64,000 nucleotides of DNA from Fibrella aquatilis (GCF_017353255.1 NZ_JAFMYU010000011.1:1-64000), one strand, 5' to 3'; shown: positions 51,538 through 60,621, counted from the stretch's first letter. The notes: generated by a model from the sequence alone, not told the origin. Program-made: numbers and translations.

Positions 51538-51557
51538 GTTGCCTGAAAAACAAGCCG

Positions 51558-51588
51558 TTGTATAAGCGAGGCGTTTTTTCTACTTTTG
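51558..51588 (+). promoter_or_regulatory. Promoter P2 of the ribosomal operon (rplC)
   Basis: TTG at 51558, 20 bases, then TACTTTTG at 51581: a full match to the Bacteroidota consensus. The predicted start lies about 100 bases before rplC. The leader in between contains GC-rich possible hairpins (GGTCCGGCAACCCGGGG) that could bind a ribosomal protein. Confidence 0.78.
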
Positions 51589-51693
51589 CGGTCCCATTTT
51601 GGGTGGTCCGGCAACCCGGGGTCCGGCCTACCGGCGGTGCGGCGTTCCGCAAGAGTTCAATCAATCGTTCACCTGCTTTTTAACAAACAGAAA

Positions 51694-52314
51694 ATGTCTG
51701 GTTTAATTGGTAAAAAGATCGGGATGACCAGTGTGTACAATGCGGACGGGCAGGCTCTGGCATGTACAGTTATCGAAACTGGTCCCTGTGTCGTTACCCA
51801 GGTCCGTACAAAGGACAAGGATGGCTATGAAGCTGTTCAACTGGGTTTCGGCGAAAAGAAAGAAAAGCACGCTAACAAGCCGATGCTGGGTCACTTTAAA
51901 GCGGCCAACACTACCCCCAAACGCAAACTGGTTGAATTCAAAGAATTCGAGCAGAGCTTTAACCTCGGCGACACCTTGCAGGTAGCTGACGTTTTCGGCG
52001 AAGGTGACTTCGTTGATGTGGTTGGTACAGCCAAAGGTCGTGGTTTTCAAGGCGTTGTGAAACGCCATGGTTTTGGTGGTGTGGGTGGTCAAACCCACGG
52101 TCAGCACAACCGCGGTCGGCACCCAGGTTCTATCGGTGCGTGTTCATTCCCTTCGCGGGTGTTCAAAGGGCTTCGCATGGCGGGCCGGATGGGTGGCAAC
52201 CGGGTAACGGTGCAGAACCTGAAAGTGCTGCGTGTATTGCCCGAGCAAAATCTGCTGGTCATCAGCGGGTCTATTCCCGGTGCTAAAAATTCATTCGTCA
52301 TTATCGAAAAATAA
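51694..52314 (+). CDS. rplC: Ribosomal protein L3 (uL3)
   Basis: 206 residues, an early-assembly protein of the large subunit near the peptidyl-transferase centre. [15 protein letters not shown], the central [31 protein letters not shown] loop that reaches into 23S rRNA, and [15 protein letters not shown] are typical. The start follows a 100-base leader; longer upstream reading is in the leader. It is the first gene of the S10-type operon here: rpsJ, which normally precedes it, is absent from this position. Confidence 0.97.
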   Translation: MSGLIGKKIGMTSVYNADGQALACTVIETGPCVVTQVRTKDKDGYEAVQLGFGEKKEKHANKPMLGHFKAANTTPKRKLVEFKEFEQSFNLGDTLQVADVFGEGDFVDVVGTAKGRGFQGVVKRHGFGGVGGQTHGQHNRGRHPGSIGACSFPSRVFKGLRMAGRMGGNRVTVQNLKVLRVLPEQNLLVISGSIPGAKNSFVIIEK

Positions 52315-52320
52315 GCCGCC

Positions 52321-52950
52321 ATGGAAGCTATCGTTTATAACAGCAAAGGCGAAGACACCGGCAAGAAAGTCGATCTGTCGGAAGCCATTTTCGGTATTGA
52401 ACCAAATACCCACGCGATCTACCTGGACGTTAAGCAGCACCTGGCCAACCGTCGGCAGGGAACGCACAAGACGAAAGAGCGTGCCGAAAGCGCACACTCA
52501 ACGCGTAAACTGAAGAAGCAAAAAGGAACGGGCGGCGCTCGTGCCGGTAGCTTGAAGTCGCCGGTGTTTGTTGGTGGTGGTACCATCTTCGGTCCCCGCC
52601 CCCGCGATTATTCGTTCAAACTGAACAAGAAAGTAAAGGCGCTGGCCCGTCGGTCGGCCCTGTCGGCTAAAGCGCAGGCCAACAACGTATCGGTACTGGA
52701 GAACTTCACCTTCGATGCTCCCCGTACTAAAGACTACGTTGCTTTCCTGAATGCTTTGCAACTGAGTGACAAAAAGACGCTCCTCATTCTGCCTAACGTT
52801 GATACCAACGTGGTGAAGTCGAGCCGGAACATTCAGAAAACGCGTGTGATGACGGCTGCGCAGGTGAACACGTATGATTTGGTTCACGCCGATCAACTGC
52901 TTATCAGCGCTGATGCCCTTGACGTATTACAAACCATTTTAGCCAACTAA
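52321..52950 (+). CDS. rplD: Ribosomal protein L4 (uL4)
   Basis: 209 residues. Large-subunit protein with an internal loop reaching towards the exit tunnel (ANRRQGTHKTKERAESAHSTRKLKKQKGTGGARAGSLKSPVFVGGGTIFGPRPRDY). In E. coli L4 represses its own S10 operon; whether it does so here with the structured leader is not known. Six bases after rplC. Confidence 0.97.
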   Translation: MEAIVYNSKGEDTGKKVDLSEAIFGIEPNTHAIYLDVKQHLANRRQGTHKTKERAESAHSTRKLKKQKGTGGARAGSLKSPVFVGGGTIFGPRPRDYSFKLNKKVKALARRSALSAKAQANNVSVLENFTFDAPRTKDYVAFLNALQLSDKKTLLILPNVDTNVVKSSRNIQKTRVMTAAQVNTYDLVHADQLLISADALDVLQTILAN

Positions 52951-52953
52951 GTC

Positions 52954-53241
52954 ATGGACGTGCTGAAAAGACCAATCGTGACCGAGAAGATTTCTGCCCA
53001 GAACAAACTGGGTAAGTATGCCTTCGCGGTAGATCCGAAAGCCAACAAGATCGAGATTGCCAAAGCCGTTGAGCAACTGTATGGTGTAAACGTGGTAAGC
53101 GTAAACACAATGCGTAAGCTGGGCCGGAAACGCTCGAAGAATATCAACGGACGGGTAGTAACGGGCCGTACCCCACTCGTCAAGAAAGCCATCGTGACCG
53201 TCGCTGAAGGCGAAGTGATCGACATCTACGGAGAATTATAG
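52954..53241 (+). CDS. rplW: Ribosomal protein L23 (uL23)
   Basis: 95 residues, at the tunnel exit where trigger factor and signal recognition particle dock. DVLKRPIVTEKISAQNKLGKYAFAVDPKANKIEIAKAVEQLYGV is the conserved core. Starts three bases after rplD. Confidence 0.97.
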   Translation: MDVLKRPIVTEKISAQNKLGKYAFAVDPKANKIEIAKAVEQLYGVNVVSVNTMRKLGRKRSKNINGRVVTGRTPLVKKAIVTVAEGEVIDIYGEL

Positions 53242-53277
53242 CCTCATCCCATAGGCTGACAAACCGAACCAGTAATC

Positions 53278-54102
53278 ATGGGCGTAAGAAAACTAAGACC
53301 AGTAACCCCCAGCTCGCGCTTCCGTGTGGCTCCCGACTTTAAGGAGCTAACCACCAGCAAGCCCGAAAAAAGCCTGTTAGAGCCTCTGAAAAAATCAGGG
53401 GGTCGCAACAACACAGGCCGCCGGACGATGCGCTACATTGGCGGAGGCCACAAGCGCATGTATCGTATTATCGATTTCAAACGCGATAAATTCGATATGC
53501 CAGCTACCGTTGTTTCGGTAGAATATGATCCAAACCGCTCGTCGCGCATCTCGCTGGTGCAGTATGAAGACGGCGAAAAGCGCTACATCATTGCGCCACA
53601 GGGTATCACCGTAGGCCAGACCATCCAGTCGGGCGAAGGCGTAACACCTGATGTTGGCAATGCGCTTCCGTTGGCCAAAATGCCTATTGGTACCATTGTT
53701 CACTGCGTTGAATTGCAGCCTGGCAAGGGTGCTTCAATGGCCCGTTCGGCTGGTACCTATGCGCAGCTGGTAGCTCGTGAAGATCGCTACGCCGTGCTGC
53801 GTTTGCCTTCGGGCGAAACCCGCCGGGTGCTAAACGTATGTTACGCTACTGTAGGTACGGTAGGTAACGCTGACCACATGAACGTCACGATTGGTAAAGC
53901 CGGTCGTAACCGTTGGTTGGGTCGTCGTCCCCGCACTCGTGCCGTAGCCATGAACCCTGTCGATCACCCAATGGGTGGTGGTGAAGGTCGGGCATCGGGT
54001 GGTCACCCGCGCTCACGCAACGGTCAGTTTGCCAAAGGTCAGAAGACCCGCAAGCCAAAGAATGCGTCCAATAAGTTGATCATTAGCCGTCGTAAAAAGT
54101 AA
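53278..54102 (+). CDS. rplB: Ribosomal protein L2 (uL2)
   Basis: 274 residues; organises the peptidyl-transferase region and subunit joining. The RNA-binding [17 protein letters not shown] and the C-terminal [23 protein letters not shown], with the highly conserved histidine near it, are intact. Thirty-six bases after rplW. Confidence 0.98.
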   Translation: MGVRKLRPVTPSSRFRVAPDFKELTTSKPEKSLLEPLKKSGGRNNTGRRTMRYIGGGHKRMYRIIDFKRDKFDMPATVVSVEYDPNRSSRISLVQYEDGEKRYIIAPQGITVGQTIQSGEGVTPDVGNALPLAKMPIGTIVHCVELQPGKGASMARSAGTYAQLVAREDRYAVLRLPSGETRRVLNVCYATVGTVGNADHMNVTIGKAGRNRWLGRRPRTRAVAMNPVDHPMGGGEGRASGGHPRSRNGQFAKGQKTRKPKNASNKLIISRRKK

Positions 54103-54109
54103 TCAGTAA

Positions 54110-54388
54110 ATGGCACGTTCACTCAAAAAAGGCCCCTATATCGACTACCGCCTCGACAAGAAAGTTGAAGCGCTGAACGATTCGGGCAAAAAGTCGGTGG
54201 TTAAGACTTGGTCACGCCGGTCTATGATCTCGCCTGATTTTGTTGGCCACACCTTTGCTGTGCACAACGGCAACAAGTTCATCCCGGTCTACGTGACGGA
54301 GAACATGGTTGGTCACAAACTGGGCGAATTCTCACCCACACGAAACTTCCGTGGTCACACGGCTAAGAAAGACAAAGGCAAACGGTAA
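54110..54388 (+). CDS. rpsS: Ribosomal protein S19 (uS19)
   Basis: 92 residues; small-subunit head, contacts S13. [20 protein letters not shown] and [31 protein letters not shown] are conserved. Followed by a 92-bp gap holding a palindrome, where most bacteria have only a few bases before rplV. Confidence 0.97.
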   Translation: MARSLKKGPYIDYRLDKKVEALNDSGKKSVVKTWSRRSMISPDFVGHTFAVHNGNKFIPVYVTENMVGHKLGEFSPTRNFRGHTAKKDKGKR

Positions 54389-54390
54389 AA

Positions 54391-54474
54391 ACAATTAAGA
54401 ATTAAGAATGAACAATTAAGAGTATCACCAAAGTGGCACAAATTCTTAATTCTTAATTCTTAATTCTTAATTCC
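54391..54474. repeat. Heptad-armed palindrome inside the ribosomal operon, between rpsS and rplV
   Basis: Left units AATTAAG, AATGAAC and right units ATTCTTA repeated (54441-54474) form an imperfect inverted repeat of about 31 bp with four or so mismatches, around a loop with a small CAC/GTG stem. It begins 2 bases after the rpsS stop and ends 6 bases before the rplV start. Confidence 0.88.
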
Positions 54475-54480
54475 TAAAAC

Positions 54481-54873
54481 ATGGAAGCAATAGCTAAGCT
54501 TAAGAATGTACCCTCGTCGCCGCGTAAGATGCGGTTGATCGCCGATCTGATCCGCGGTCAGCGCGTGAGCAAGGCGTTGGGTGTGCTGCGGTTTCAACCG
54601 CAGGCCGGTGCTGCCGTACTGCAAAAAGTCCTTCTTTCGGCAGTGGCCAACTGGCAACAGAAATATGAAGGGGAGCGGATTGAAGATGCCGACCTGTTCA
54701 TCAAAACTATCTTCGTTGATGGCGGAACGATGCTGAAGCGTCTGCGTCCTGCTCCACAAGGTCGTGGCCACCGGATTCGCAAACGGTCGAACCACATCAC
54801 CATCGTGATCGACAGCAAAGCTCCTGCTCTGCCGGAAGTAACATCTACTGTCGAATCATCTGAAAACGCATAA
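54481..54873 (+). CDS. rplV: Ribosomal protein L22 (uL22)
   Basis: 130 residues; lines the exit tunnel with its long hairpin. [26 protein letters not shown] and [33 protein letters not shown] are typical. The C-terminal 15 residues ([16 protein letters not shown]) extend past the usual end. Confidence 0.97.
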   Translation: MEAIAKLKNVPSSPRKMRLIADLIRGQRVSKALGVLRFQPQAGAAVLQKVLLSAVANWQQKYEGERIEDADLFIKTIFVDGGTMLKRLRPAPQGRGHRIRKRSNHITIVIDSKAPALPEVTSTVESSENA

Positions 54874-54878
54874 CTCGA

Positions 54879-55760
54879 ATGGGACAGAAGATTAATCCAG
54901 TAGGTTTCCGGCTCGGTATCGTCAAAGGATGGGATTCGAGTTGGTACGGCGGCAAAGAGTTTTCGGATAAACTTGTCGAAGACCAAAAAATCCGTAAATA
55001 CATCGCGGCCCGTATTCCCAAAGGTGCCATTGCCCGCGTGGTTATTGAGCGCACCCTGAAGCGGATCACCCTCACCATTCACACGGCTCGTCCGGGTATT
55101 GTGATTGGTAAAGGCGGCGGCGAAGTAGATAAGATCAAAGAAGAACTGAAAAAGATCACGGGCAAAGATGTCCAGATCAACATTTTCGAGATCAAACGCC
55201 CTGAAATTGATGCCAAACTTGTTGGCGAAGCTATTGCCCAGCAACTGGAGGCCCGGATTTCATTCCGTCGCGCTATGAAGCAGGCCATTCAGTCGGCCAT
55301 CCGGGTTGGTGCACAAGGTATCAAAGTGAAGGTATCAGGCCGCTTGGGTGGTGCAGAAATTGCCCGCTCAGAGCAGTACAAGGAAGGTCGTGTTCCCCTC
55401 CACACCCTGCGTGCTGACATCGACTACGCCCTCTCAGAAGCCCAAACGGTATACGGCAAGATCGGTATCAAAGTATGGGTTTTCAAAGGTGAACTATACG
55501 GCAAGCGTGACCTCTCGCCAGCAGCGTTGATGACCCAGGCCTCGGCCGGTGATCGGGCAGGTGGCGGCAACGACCGTGGCGACCGTCGTGGTCGTGACCG
55601 CGGCGATGATCGCGGTGGTGACCGGGGTGGCCGGGGTCGTAACGACCGTGGTGGCAATGACCGTGGCGGTGCAGCCGGTGGCAATAACCGCGGTGGTGGT
55701 GGTGCTGGCGGTAATCGTGGCGGTGGACCAAATCGCGGCGGTGGCGGCGGAAGACGATAA
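54879..55760 (+). CDS. rpsC: Ribosomal protein S3 (uS3) with Gly/Arg/Asp-rich tail
   Basis: 293 residues. The KH domain with RNA-binding [17 protein letters not shown] and the C-terminal domain are normal up to about residue 224. The last 69 residues are a low-complexity tail of Gly, Arg, Asp and Asn (RGG-like, [18 protein letters not shown]), longer than in most bacteria. The tail would lie at the mRNA entry side and could bind RNA or proteins. The gene is followed by a 92-bp palindrome-bearing gap. Confidence 0.96.
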   Translation: MGQKINPVGFRLGIVKGWDSSWYGGKEFSDKLVEDQKIRKYIAARIPKGAIARVVIERTLKRITLTIHTARPGIVIGKGGGEVDKIKEELKKITGKDVQINIFEIKRPEIDAKLVGEAIAQQLEARISFRRAMKQAIQSAIRVGAQGIKVKVSGRLGGAEIARSEQYKEGRVPLHTLRADIDYALSEAQTVYGKIGIKVWVFKGELYGKRDLSPAALMTQASAGDRAGGGNDRGDRRGRDRGDDRGGDRGGRGRNDRGGNDRGGAAGGNNRGGGGAGGNRGGGPNRGGGGGRR

Positions 55761-55764
55761 AAAT

Positions 55765-55842
55765 GAGTTTTCAGTTTAGCGTTTACAGTTTGTCCGCTCA
55801 TAGATGACCAACTGAAAACTGAAAACTGAAGACTGTAAACTT
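55765..55842. repeat. Heptad-armed palindrome inside the ribosomal operon, between rpsC and rplP
   Basis: Left units CAGTTTA, GCGTTTA, CAGTTTG and right units AACTGAA repeated form an imperfect inverted repeat with a period of 7. It starts 4 bases after rpsC and ends 10 bases before rplP. Like the copy at 54,391, it interrupts an otherwise closely packed operon. Confidence 0.82.
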
Positions 55843-55852
55843 CTTACATAAG

Positions 55853-56281
55853 ATGTTACAGCCAAGAAGAACCAAGTTTCGCAAAATGCATAAAGGTCGT
55901 ATTCGGGGTCTCGCAACACGCGGACACGAGATCGCCTTTGGCACATTCGGTATTAAATCGCTTGAGCCTGGTCGGATTACAGCCCGTCAGATCGAAGCGG
56001 CCCGTATTTCAGTAACGCGGGCAATGAAACGGGAAGGTCAGGTCTGGATCCGTATTTTTCCCGACAAGCCTATCACCAAGAAACCCGCCGAAGTACGGAT
56101 GGGTAAAGGTAAAGGTGCCCCTGAGTATTGGGTGGCCGTTGTGAAGCCCGGCACGATTATGTTCGAGGCAACCGGCGTTCCGCTCGAAACCGCTCAGGAA
56201 GCCCTGCGCTTAGCCGCTCAGAAACTTCCTGTTCGCACGAAGTTTATTGTTCGTCGGGATTATCAGGAACAGGAAGCATAA
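55853..56281 (+). CDS. rplP: Ribosomal protein L16 (uL16)
   Basis: 142 residues; binds near the A site and 5S r[39 protein letters not shown]-type segment, and [39 protein letters not shown] are conserved. Confidence 0.97.
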   Translation: MLQPRRTKFRKMHKGRIRGLATRGHEIAFGTFGIKSLEPGRITARQIEAARISVTRAMKREGQVWIRIFPDKPITKKPAEVRMGKGKGAPEYWVAVVKPGTIMFEATGVPLETAQEALRLAAQKLPVRTKFIVRRDYQEQEA

Positions 56282-56301
56282 GCCACAGGCATCTAGTAGC
56301 G

Positions 56302-56496
56302 ATGAAAAATCAGGAAATCAGAGCCTTGTCGGCCGAGCAGCTCCAGGAGCAGCTTAAAGCCGAAAAACAACAATTGCAGAAATTGACGTTTGCCCACGCC
56401 GTTTCGCCCATCGAAAATCCGATGCGTATTCGTGAAAGCCGCAAACTCATTGCCCGGTTGTATACAGCGCTTACGGCAAAGTCTAATCAGGCATAA
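56302..56496 (+). CDS. rpmC: Ribosomal protein L29 (uL29)
   Basis: 64 residues: a two-helix protein at the tunnel exit. [45 protein letters not shown] is the usual core. The start at the Met before KNQEIR is 20 bases after rplP; a longer frame reads back into rplP and is not used. Confidence 0.95.
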   Translation: MKNQEIRALSAEQLQEQLKAEKQQLQKLTFAHAVSPIENPMRIRESRKLIARLYTALTAKSNQA

Positions 56497-56510
56497 AGCT
56501 CATTAACGCA

Positions 56511-56849
56511 ATGGAATCACAACAAGAGCAAACTCAGCCACAGGTTTCAGAAACCCCGGCGGCTGTTGTGCCGAGTGCCACTCAACCGAGCGGTGTTCAG
56601 CGGAGTGCCCGGAAAGAGAGGGTTGGTAAGGTCACCAGCAATAAAATGATGAAGACCATTACCGTAGCTGTTGACCGGAAAGAGAAGCACACCAAATATG
56701 GTAAGTTCATGACCAGCACTACCAAGTTCACGGCACATGACGAGAACAACGAGTGCGGTATTGGCGACACGGTTCGGATCATGGAGACCCGCCCGTTGAG
56801 CAAGAATAAGCGTTGGCGTTTAGTTGAAATCATCGAGAAAGCGAAGTAA
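56511..56849 (+). CDS. rpsQ: Ribosomal protein S17 (uS17) with N-terminal extension
   Basis: 112 residues against a usual 80-90. The conserved part begins around residue 31 ([63 protein letters not shown]). Before it are 30 residues rich in Gln, Thr, Pro and Ser, without predicted fold. The upstream ATG fits the spacing to rpmC (14 bp), so the extension is likely real and translated. Confidence 0.94.
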   Translation: MESQQEQTQPQVSETPAAVVPSATQPSGVQRSARKERVGKVTSNKMMKTITVAVDRKEKHTKYGKFMTSTTKFTAHDENNECGIGDTVRIMETRPLSKNKRWRLVEIIEKAK

Positions 56850-56855
56850 GCCACC

Positions 56856-57224
56856 ATGGTACAGCAAGAATCAAGATTAGGTGTAGCGGACAACAGCGGC
56901 GCAAAAGAAGTGCTGGTGATCCGTGTGCTGGGCGGTACGGGCAAGCGGTATGCTTCTCTCGGTGACAAGATTGTGGTAACGGTAAAAGCCGCTATCCCAT
57001 CCAGCAATATGAAGAAGGGCACGGTGTCGAAAGCCGTTGTCGTTCGGACCAAGAAAGAAGTTCGTCGGAAAGACGGTTCATACATCCGCTTTGAAGACAA
57101 TGCGGCTGTGTTATTGAACAACAACGACGAGCCACGTGGCACGCGCATCTTCGGGCCGGTAGCCCGCGAATTGCGTGAGAAGCAATTCATGAAGATCGTT
57201 TCGTTAGCTCCCGAGGTTATCTAA
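56856..57224 (+). CDS. rplN: Ribosomal protein L14 (uL14)
   Basis: 122 residues; sits at the subunit interface by L19 and helix 95. [28 protein letters not shown] and [25 protein letters not shown]-like end are conserved. Six bases after rpsQ. Confidence 0.98.
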   Translation: MVQQESRLGVADNSGAKEVLVIRVLGGTGKRYASLGDKIVVTVKAAIPSSNMKKGTVSKAVVVRTKKEVRRKDGSYIRFEDNAAVLLNNNDEPRGTRIFGPVARELREKQFMKIVSLAPEVI

Positions 57225-57240
57225 ACCCCAGGTTATTGAC

Positions 57241-57582
57241 ATGGAAAAGAAAAAGACAGTCGTTCCGCACAAATTTCACATCAAAACAGGTGACACTGTA
57301 GTGGTGATTGGAGGCAACCATAAAGGTCAGCGGGGCGTCATCAAAGAAGTAATCCGGGAAAAAGACCGGGCAAAGGTGGAAGGCGTGAACATGATCACGA
57401 AACACATCAAGCCAACGGCTCAAAATCCACAGGGTGAACTGAAGAAAGAAGAGGGCACTATCCACATTAGTAATCTGATGCTGGTAGACCCTACCACTGG
57501 TGAGCCAACGCGCACCGGGCGTCGGTTGAACGACAAAGGCAAGTTGCAGCGCTTCTCGAAAAAGACGGGCAACCTGATATAA
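57241..57582 (+). CDS. rplX: Ribosomal protein L24 (uL24)
   Basis: 113 residues; assembly-initiating protein with a KOW motif ([23 protein letters not shown]). The C-terminal part [23 protein letters not shown] is typical. Confidence 0.97.
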   Translation: MEKKKTVVPHKFHIKTGDTVVVIGGNHKGQRGVIKEVIREKDRAKVEGVNMITKHIKPTAQNPQGELKKEEGTIHISNLMLVDPTTGEPTRTGRRLNDKGKLQRFSKKTGNLI

Positions 57583-57622
57583 TCAGTTTTTGTGTCTCCA
57601 ACACATTAAACACACGAAGACA

Positions 57623-58183
57623 ATGGCCAGTATGCCACGATTGAAAGAGAAGTATGTAAACGAAATTGCTGAGCAACTAAAGCAGAAGTTCGCCTATAAA
57701 TCGGCGATGCAGGTGCCCCGGCTTAGCAAGATCGTGATCAATAAAGGGATCGGCGCTGCCGTTGCCGACAAAAAATTGGTCGACGTAGGCGTTGAAGAAT
57801 TAACAACGATAGCCGGTCAGCGGGCAGTAGCCACGATCGCCAAAAAAGCAGTATCGAACTTTAAGCTGCGCGAGGGTATGCCTATCGGTGCTAAGGTTAC
57901 GTTGCGTGGCGATCGTATGTATGAGTTTCTTGATCGGTTGACCTCAGTAGCACTACCTCGGGTACGTGACTTCAAAGGCATTAGCGATAAAGGATTCGAT
58001 GGACGCGGTAACTACACGTTTGGGGTGAAAGAGCAGATCATTTTCCCTGAGATTAGCATTGACAAAGTGTCTCGTATTTCAGGTATGGACATCACGTTTG
58101 TGACCACGGCTGAGTCAGACGCTGAAAGCATTGAACTGTTGCGCGGTTTGGGTATGCCCTTTGCCGGTGCTAGCAAAAAATAA
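57623..58183 (+). CDS. rplE: Ribosomal protein L5 (uL5)
   Basis: 186 residues; binds 5S rRNA and contacts S13. [40 protein letters not shown] and [28 protein letters not shown] are conserved. Start at MASMPRL; the longer frame begins in the gap. Confidence 0.97.
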   Translation: MASMPRLKEKYVNEIAEQLKQKFAYKSAMQVPRLSKIVINKGIGAAVADKKLVDVGVEELTTIAGQRAVATIAKKAVSNFKLREGMPIGAKVTLRGDRMYEFLDRLTSVALPRVRDFKGISDKGFDGRGNYTFGVKEQIIFPEISIDKVSRISGMDITFVTTAESDAESIELLRGLGMPFAGASKK

Positions 58184-58197
58184 GCGAAACCAATCAA

Positions 58198-58467
58198 ATG
58201 GCTAAAGAATCACTCAAAGCAAGACAGCGCAAGCGGGAAGCCATGGTGGCTAAATACGCAGCCAAGCGCACGGCACTCAAGGAAGCTGGTGACTACGCTG
58301 GCTTAGATAAACTGCCGAAGAATGCCTCACCAGTTCGGTTGCACAATCGTTGCAAACTGACCGGTCGCCCTCGCGGATACATGCGTAAGTTTGGTATTTC
58401 ACGGGTAACGTTCCGTGAGATGGCTAGCGCAGGCAAGATTCCGGGTGTAACCAAGGCAAGCTGGTAA
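58198..58467 (+). CDS. rpsN: Ribosomal protein S14 (uS14), zinc-free type
   Basis: 89 residues. The region that holds CxxC pairs in zinc-binding S14 lacks those cysteines (only [20 protein letters not shown]), so this is the longer, zinc-independent form. Followed by a gap of 77 bp with a promoter-like box. Confidence 0.96.
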   Translation: MAKESLKARQRKREAMVAKYAAKRTALKEAGDYAGLDKLPKNASPVRLHNRCKLTGRPRGYMRKFGISRVTFREMASAGKIPGVTKASW

Positions 58468-58492
58468 GGTTTTATTTCTCAAACAGTTTCCG

Positions 58493-58500
58493 TACTTTTG
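58493..58500 (+). promoter_or_regulatory. Internal promoter -7 box upstream of rpsH
   Basis: TACTTTTGCAAG, the same box as ahead of rplC and the DUF2795 gene, 45 bases before rpsH. No good TTG at -33. It could give extra transcription of the spc part of the operon. Confidence 0.55.
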
Positions 58501-58544
58501 CAAGCCTTTTTCTAAAATAGGCCAGCAAGTAACTCCTTGCAGAA

Positions 58545-58943
58545 ATGAATACAGATCCGATAGCAGACTTTTTGACCCGCGTCAGAAACGCCATCCGTGC
58601 CAAGCACCGGGTGGTGGAGATCCCTGCATCAAACATCAAAAAAGAGATTACCAAAGTATTGTTCGACAAAGGCTTTATCCAGAACTACAAGTTCGACGAA
58701 ACTGGTCCTCAGGGAACAATCAAGATTGCATTGAAGTATAACCCCACCACCAAGCAGTCGGCTATTGTTGATCTGCAGCGGGTGAGCCGTCCTGGCCTGC
58801 GTCAGTACAGTGGGGCTACGACATTGCCGCGCATCCTGAACGGGTTAGGTGTGGCAATCGTGTCAACGTCGAAAGGCGTTATGACGGATAAAGAAGCACG
58901 GACCCTCAATGTGGGTGGCGAAGTGCTGTGTTACGTCTATTAA
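58545..58943 (+). CDS. rpsH: Ribosomal protein S8 (uS8)
   Basis: 132 residues; central-domain 16S binder, and in E. coli the repressor of the spc operon. [29 protein letters not shown] and [22 protein letters not shown] are typical. Confidence 0.97.
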   Translation: MNTDPIADFLTRVRNAIRAKHRVVEIPASNIKKEITKVLFDKGFIQNYKFDETGPQGTIKIALKYNPTTKQSAIVDLQRVSRPGLRQYSGATTLPRILNGLGVAIVSTSKGVMTDKEARTLNVGGEVLCYVY

Positions 58944-58958
58944 TTCAGAACCAACACT

Positions 58959-59516
58959 ATGTCACGCGTAGGGAATAAGATAATTGAACTGCCTTCAGCG
59001 GTAAGCGTCTCTGTTGATGCAGAGAACGTGGTAACTGTTAAAGGCCCTAAAGGCACCCTGTCTCAGGCAGTTGATCGGGACATCACCGTATCTATAGATG
59101 GTACGCAGGTGAAAGTAACCCGCCCAACAGAGCAGAAGCGGCATAAAGCTATGCACGGGTTATACCGTGCCCTCATCAACAACATGGTCGTTGGCGTGAG
59201 CACTGGCTTTAAGCTCGACCTGGAGATCATAGGCGTGGGTTACAAAGCAACGGTAACGAACAATATCCTTGAATTGAACCTGGGGTATTCGCACAATATC
59301 TTCCTGGCTATTCCAGCCGAAGTAAAAGCGACAGCCGTTACCGAAAAAGGTCAGAACCCAAAGGTTTACCTGGAAAGCTCAGACAAGCAACTCGTTGGTG
59401 ATGTAGCGGCTAAGATCCGTTCACTACGTAAGGTTGAGCCGTATAAAGGCAAAGGCATTCGTTTTGTGGGTGAAGTTGTACGTCGGAAGGCGGGCAAGTC
59501 AGCCAGTAAGAAGTAA
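58959..59516 (+). CDS. rplF: Ribosomal protein L6 (uL6)
   Basis: 185 residues; two similar domains near the factor-binding site. MSRVGNKIIELPSAVSVSVDAENVVTVKGPKG and KIRSLRKVEPYKGKGIRFVGEVVRRKAGKSA are conserved. Confidence 0.97.
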   Translation: MSRVGNKIIELPSAVSVSVDAENVVTVKGPKGTLSQAVDRDITVSIDGTQVKVTRPTEQKRHKAMHGLYRALINNMVVGVSTGFKLDLEIIGVGYKATVTNNILELNLGYSHNIFLAIPAEVKATAVTEKGQNPKVYLESSDKQLVGDVAAKIRSLRKVEPYKGKGIRFVGEVVRRKAGKSASKK

Positions 59517-59546
59517 TTACTGCCCATTTGGTTGGTATCAAATAAC

Positions 59547-59897
59547 ATGGCAAAGAAGCAAGAAAGACGGCAACGGATTAAGTTCGGGATTCGTGCAAAA
59601 GTATCTGGCACGACAACCCGTCCCCGTTTGTCAGTATATCGCTCAAACAAAGCGATCTATGCTCAACTGATTGACGATATAGCTGGCAAAACGCTGGCAT
59701 CGGCCTCATCAGTAGAGTTGAAGAGTGAAGTAGAAGGCTTTACGGTTGAAACCGCGAAGAAAGTAGGTCAGCGTTTGGCCGAAAAAGCTGCTACTCAAAG
59801 TATTCAGTCGGTGGTTTTCGACCGCAACGGCTATTTGTATCACGGCAAGGTGAAAGCCCTGGCCGACGGTGCCCGCGAGGGTGGCCTCAATTTCTAA
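59547..59897 (+). CDS. rplR: Ribosomal protein L18 (uL18)
   Basis: 116 residues; binds 5S rRNA. Start at [18 protein letters not shown], five codons after an earlier in-frame Met that is not favoured. [16 protein letters not shown] and [26 protein letters not shown] are typical. Confidence 0.96.
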   Translation: MAKKQERRQRIKFGIRAKVSGTTTRPRLSVYRSNKAIYAQLIDDIAGKTLASASSVELKSEVEGFTVETAKKVGQRLAEKAATQSIQSVVFDRNGYLYHGKVKALADGAREGGLNF

Positions 59898-59901
59898 ACG
59901 A

Positions 59902-60417
59902 ATGGTATCGAACGTAAGACCTTCAAAAGTAAACGAGGCTGACCTGAAAGAGCGCGTAGTAGCCATCAACCGGGTTGCCAAGGTAGTGAAAGGTGGTCGT
60001 CGCTTCAGCTTTGCGGCCATCGTAGTAGTTGGCGATGGCAATGGTGTAGTTGGTTATGGCCTGGGCAAAGCCAACGAAGTAACCGACGCTATTACCAAAG
60101 GTGTTGAAGACGCCAAGAAAAACCTGTTTCAGATTCCTTTGCTGAAGCGTACAGTTCCCCACGAAATGGAAGGCCGTTTTGGCGGCGGTTTTGTGTTGGT
60201 AAAGCCAGCTGCTCCGGGTACGGGTGTTATTGCAGGCGGTGCCATGCGTGCTGTACTGGAAAGTGCAGGCATTCATGACGTATTGGCCAAGTCGAAAGGC
60301 TCGTCGAACCCGCACAACGTAGTGAAAGCTACGATTGATGCCCTCATCAAGATGCGGTTGCCGCATCAGGTAGCATTCCAGCGCCAGGTGTCGTTGAAGA
60401 AAGTATTTAACGGTTAA
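59902..60417 (+). CDS. rpsE: Ribosomal protein S5 (uS5)
   Basis: 171 residues; contributes to mRNA entry and decoding accuracy. [40 protein letters not shown] and [37 protein letters not shown] are conserved. Start is the Met 4 bases after rplR. Confidence 0.97.
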   Translation: MVSNVRPSKVNEADLKERVVAINRVAKVVKGGRRFSFAAIVVVGDGNGVVGYGLGKANEVTDAITKGVEDAKKNLFQIPLLKRTVPHEMEGRFGGGFVLVKPAAPGTGVIAGGAMRAVLESAGIHDVLAKSKGSSNPHNVVKATIDALIKMRLPHQVAFQRQVSLKKVFNG

Positions 60418-60429
60418 CCCAAAACAGGC

Positions 60430-60609
60430 ATGGCACAGGTACGAATCACACAGGTGCGTAGCACCATTAAGCGTCCTAAAACACAAAAGCTGGCTATCCA
60501 GTCGTTGGGTTTGGGTAAGATCAACCGGAGCATTGTGCTGGATTACAATCCATCCATTGCCGGTGTGATTAACAAGGTGCAACACCTTGTTACGATTGAA
60601 CATATTTAA
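60430..60609 (+). CDS. rpmD: Ribosomal protein L30 (uL30)
   Basis: 59 residues: MAQVRITQVRSTIKRPKTQK, then LAIQSLGLGKINRSIVLDYN and a final VNKVQHLV-type helix, the complete bacterial L30 core. A short gene easily missed, 12 bases after rpsE and 12 before rplO, exactly where L30 lies in this operon. Confidence 0.95.
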   Translation: MAQVRITQVRSTIKRPKTQKLAIQSLGLGKINRSIVLDYNPSIAGVINKVQHLVTIEHI

Positions 60610-60621
60610 TCACTAACTGAC

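Noticed and set aside
51390-51540. 6S, SRP or tmRNA in the ribosomal leader
   Set aside because: The segment lacks the GGAA-type SRP loop, the long bulged stem of 6S, and any tmRNA ends. Kept only as a leader/small RNA candidate.
54391-54474. Tandem short repeats that might be a CRISPR array
   Set aside because: The units are 7 bp, contiguous, degenerate and palindromic in arrangement, with no regular spacers and no cas genes nearby.
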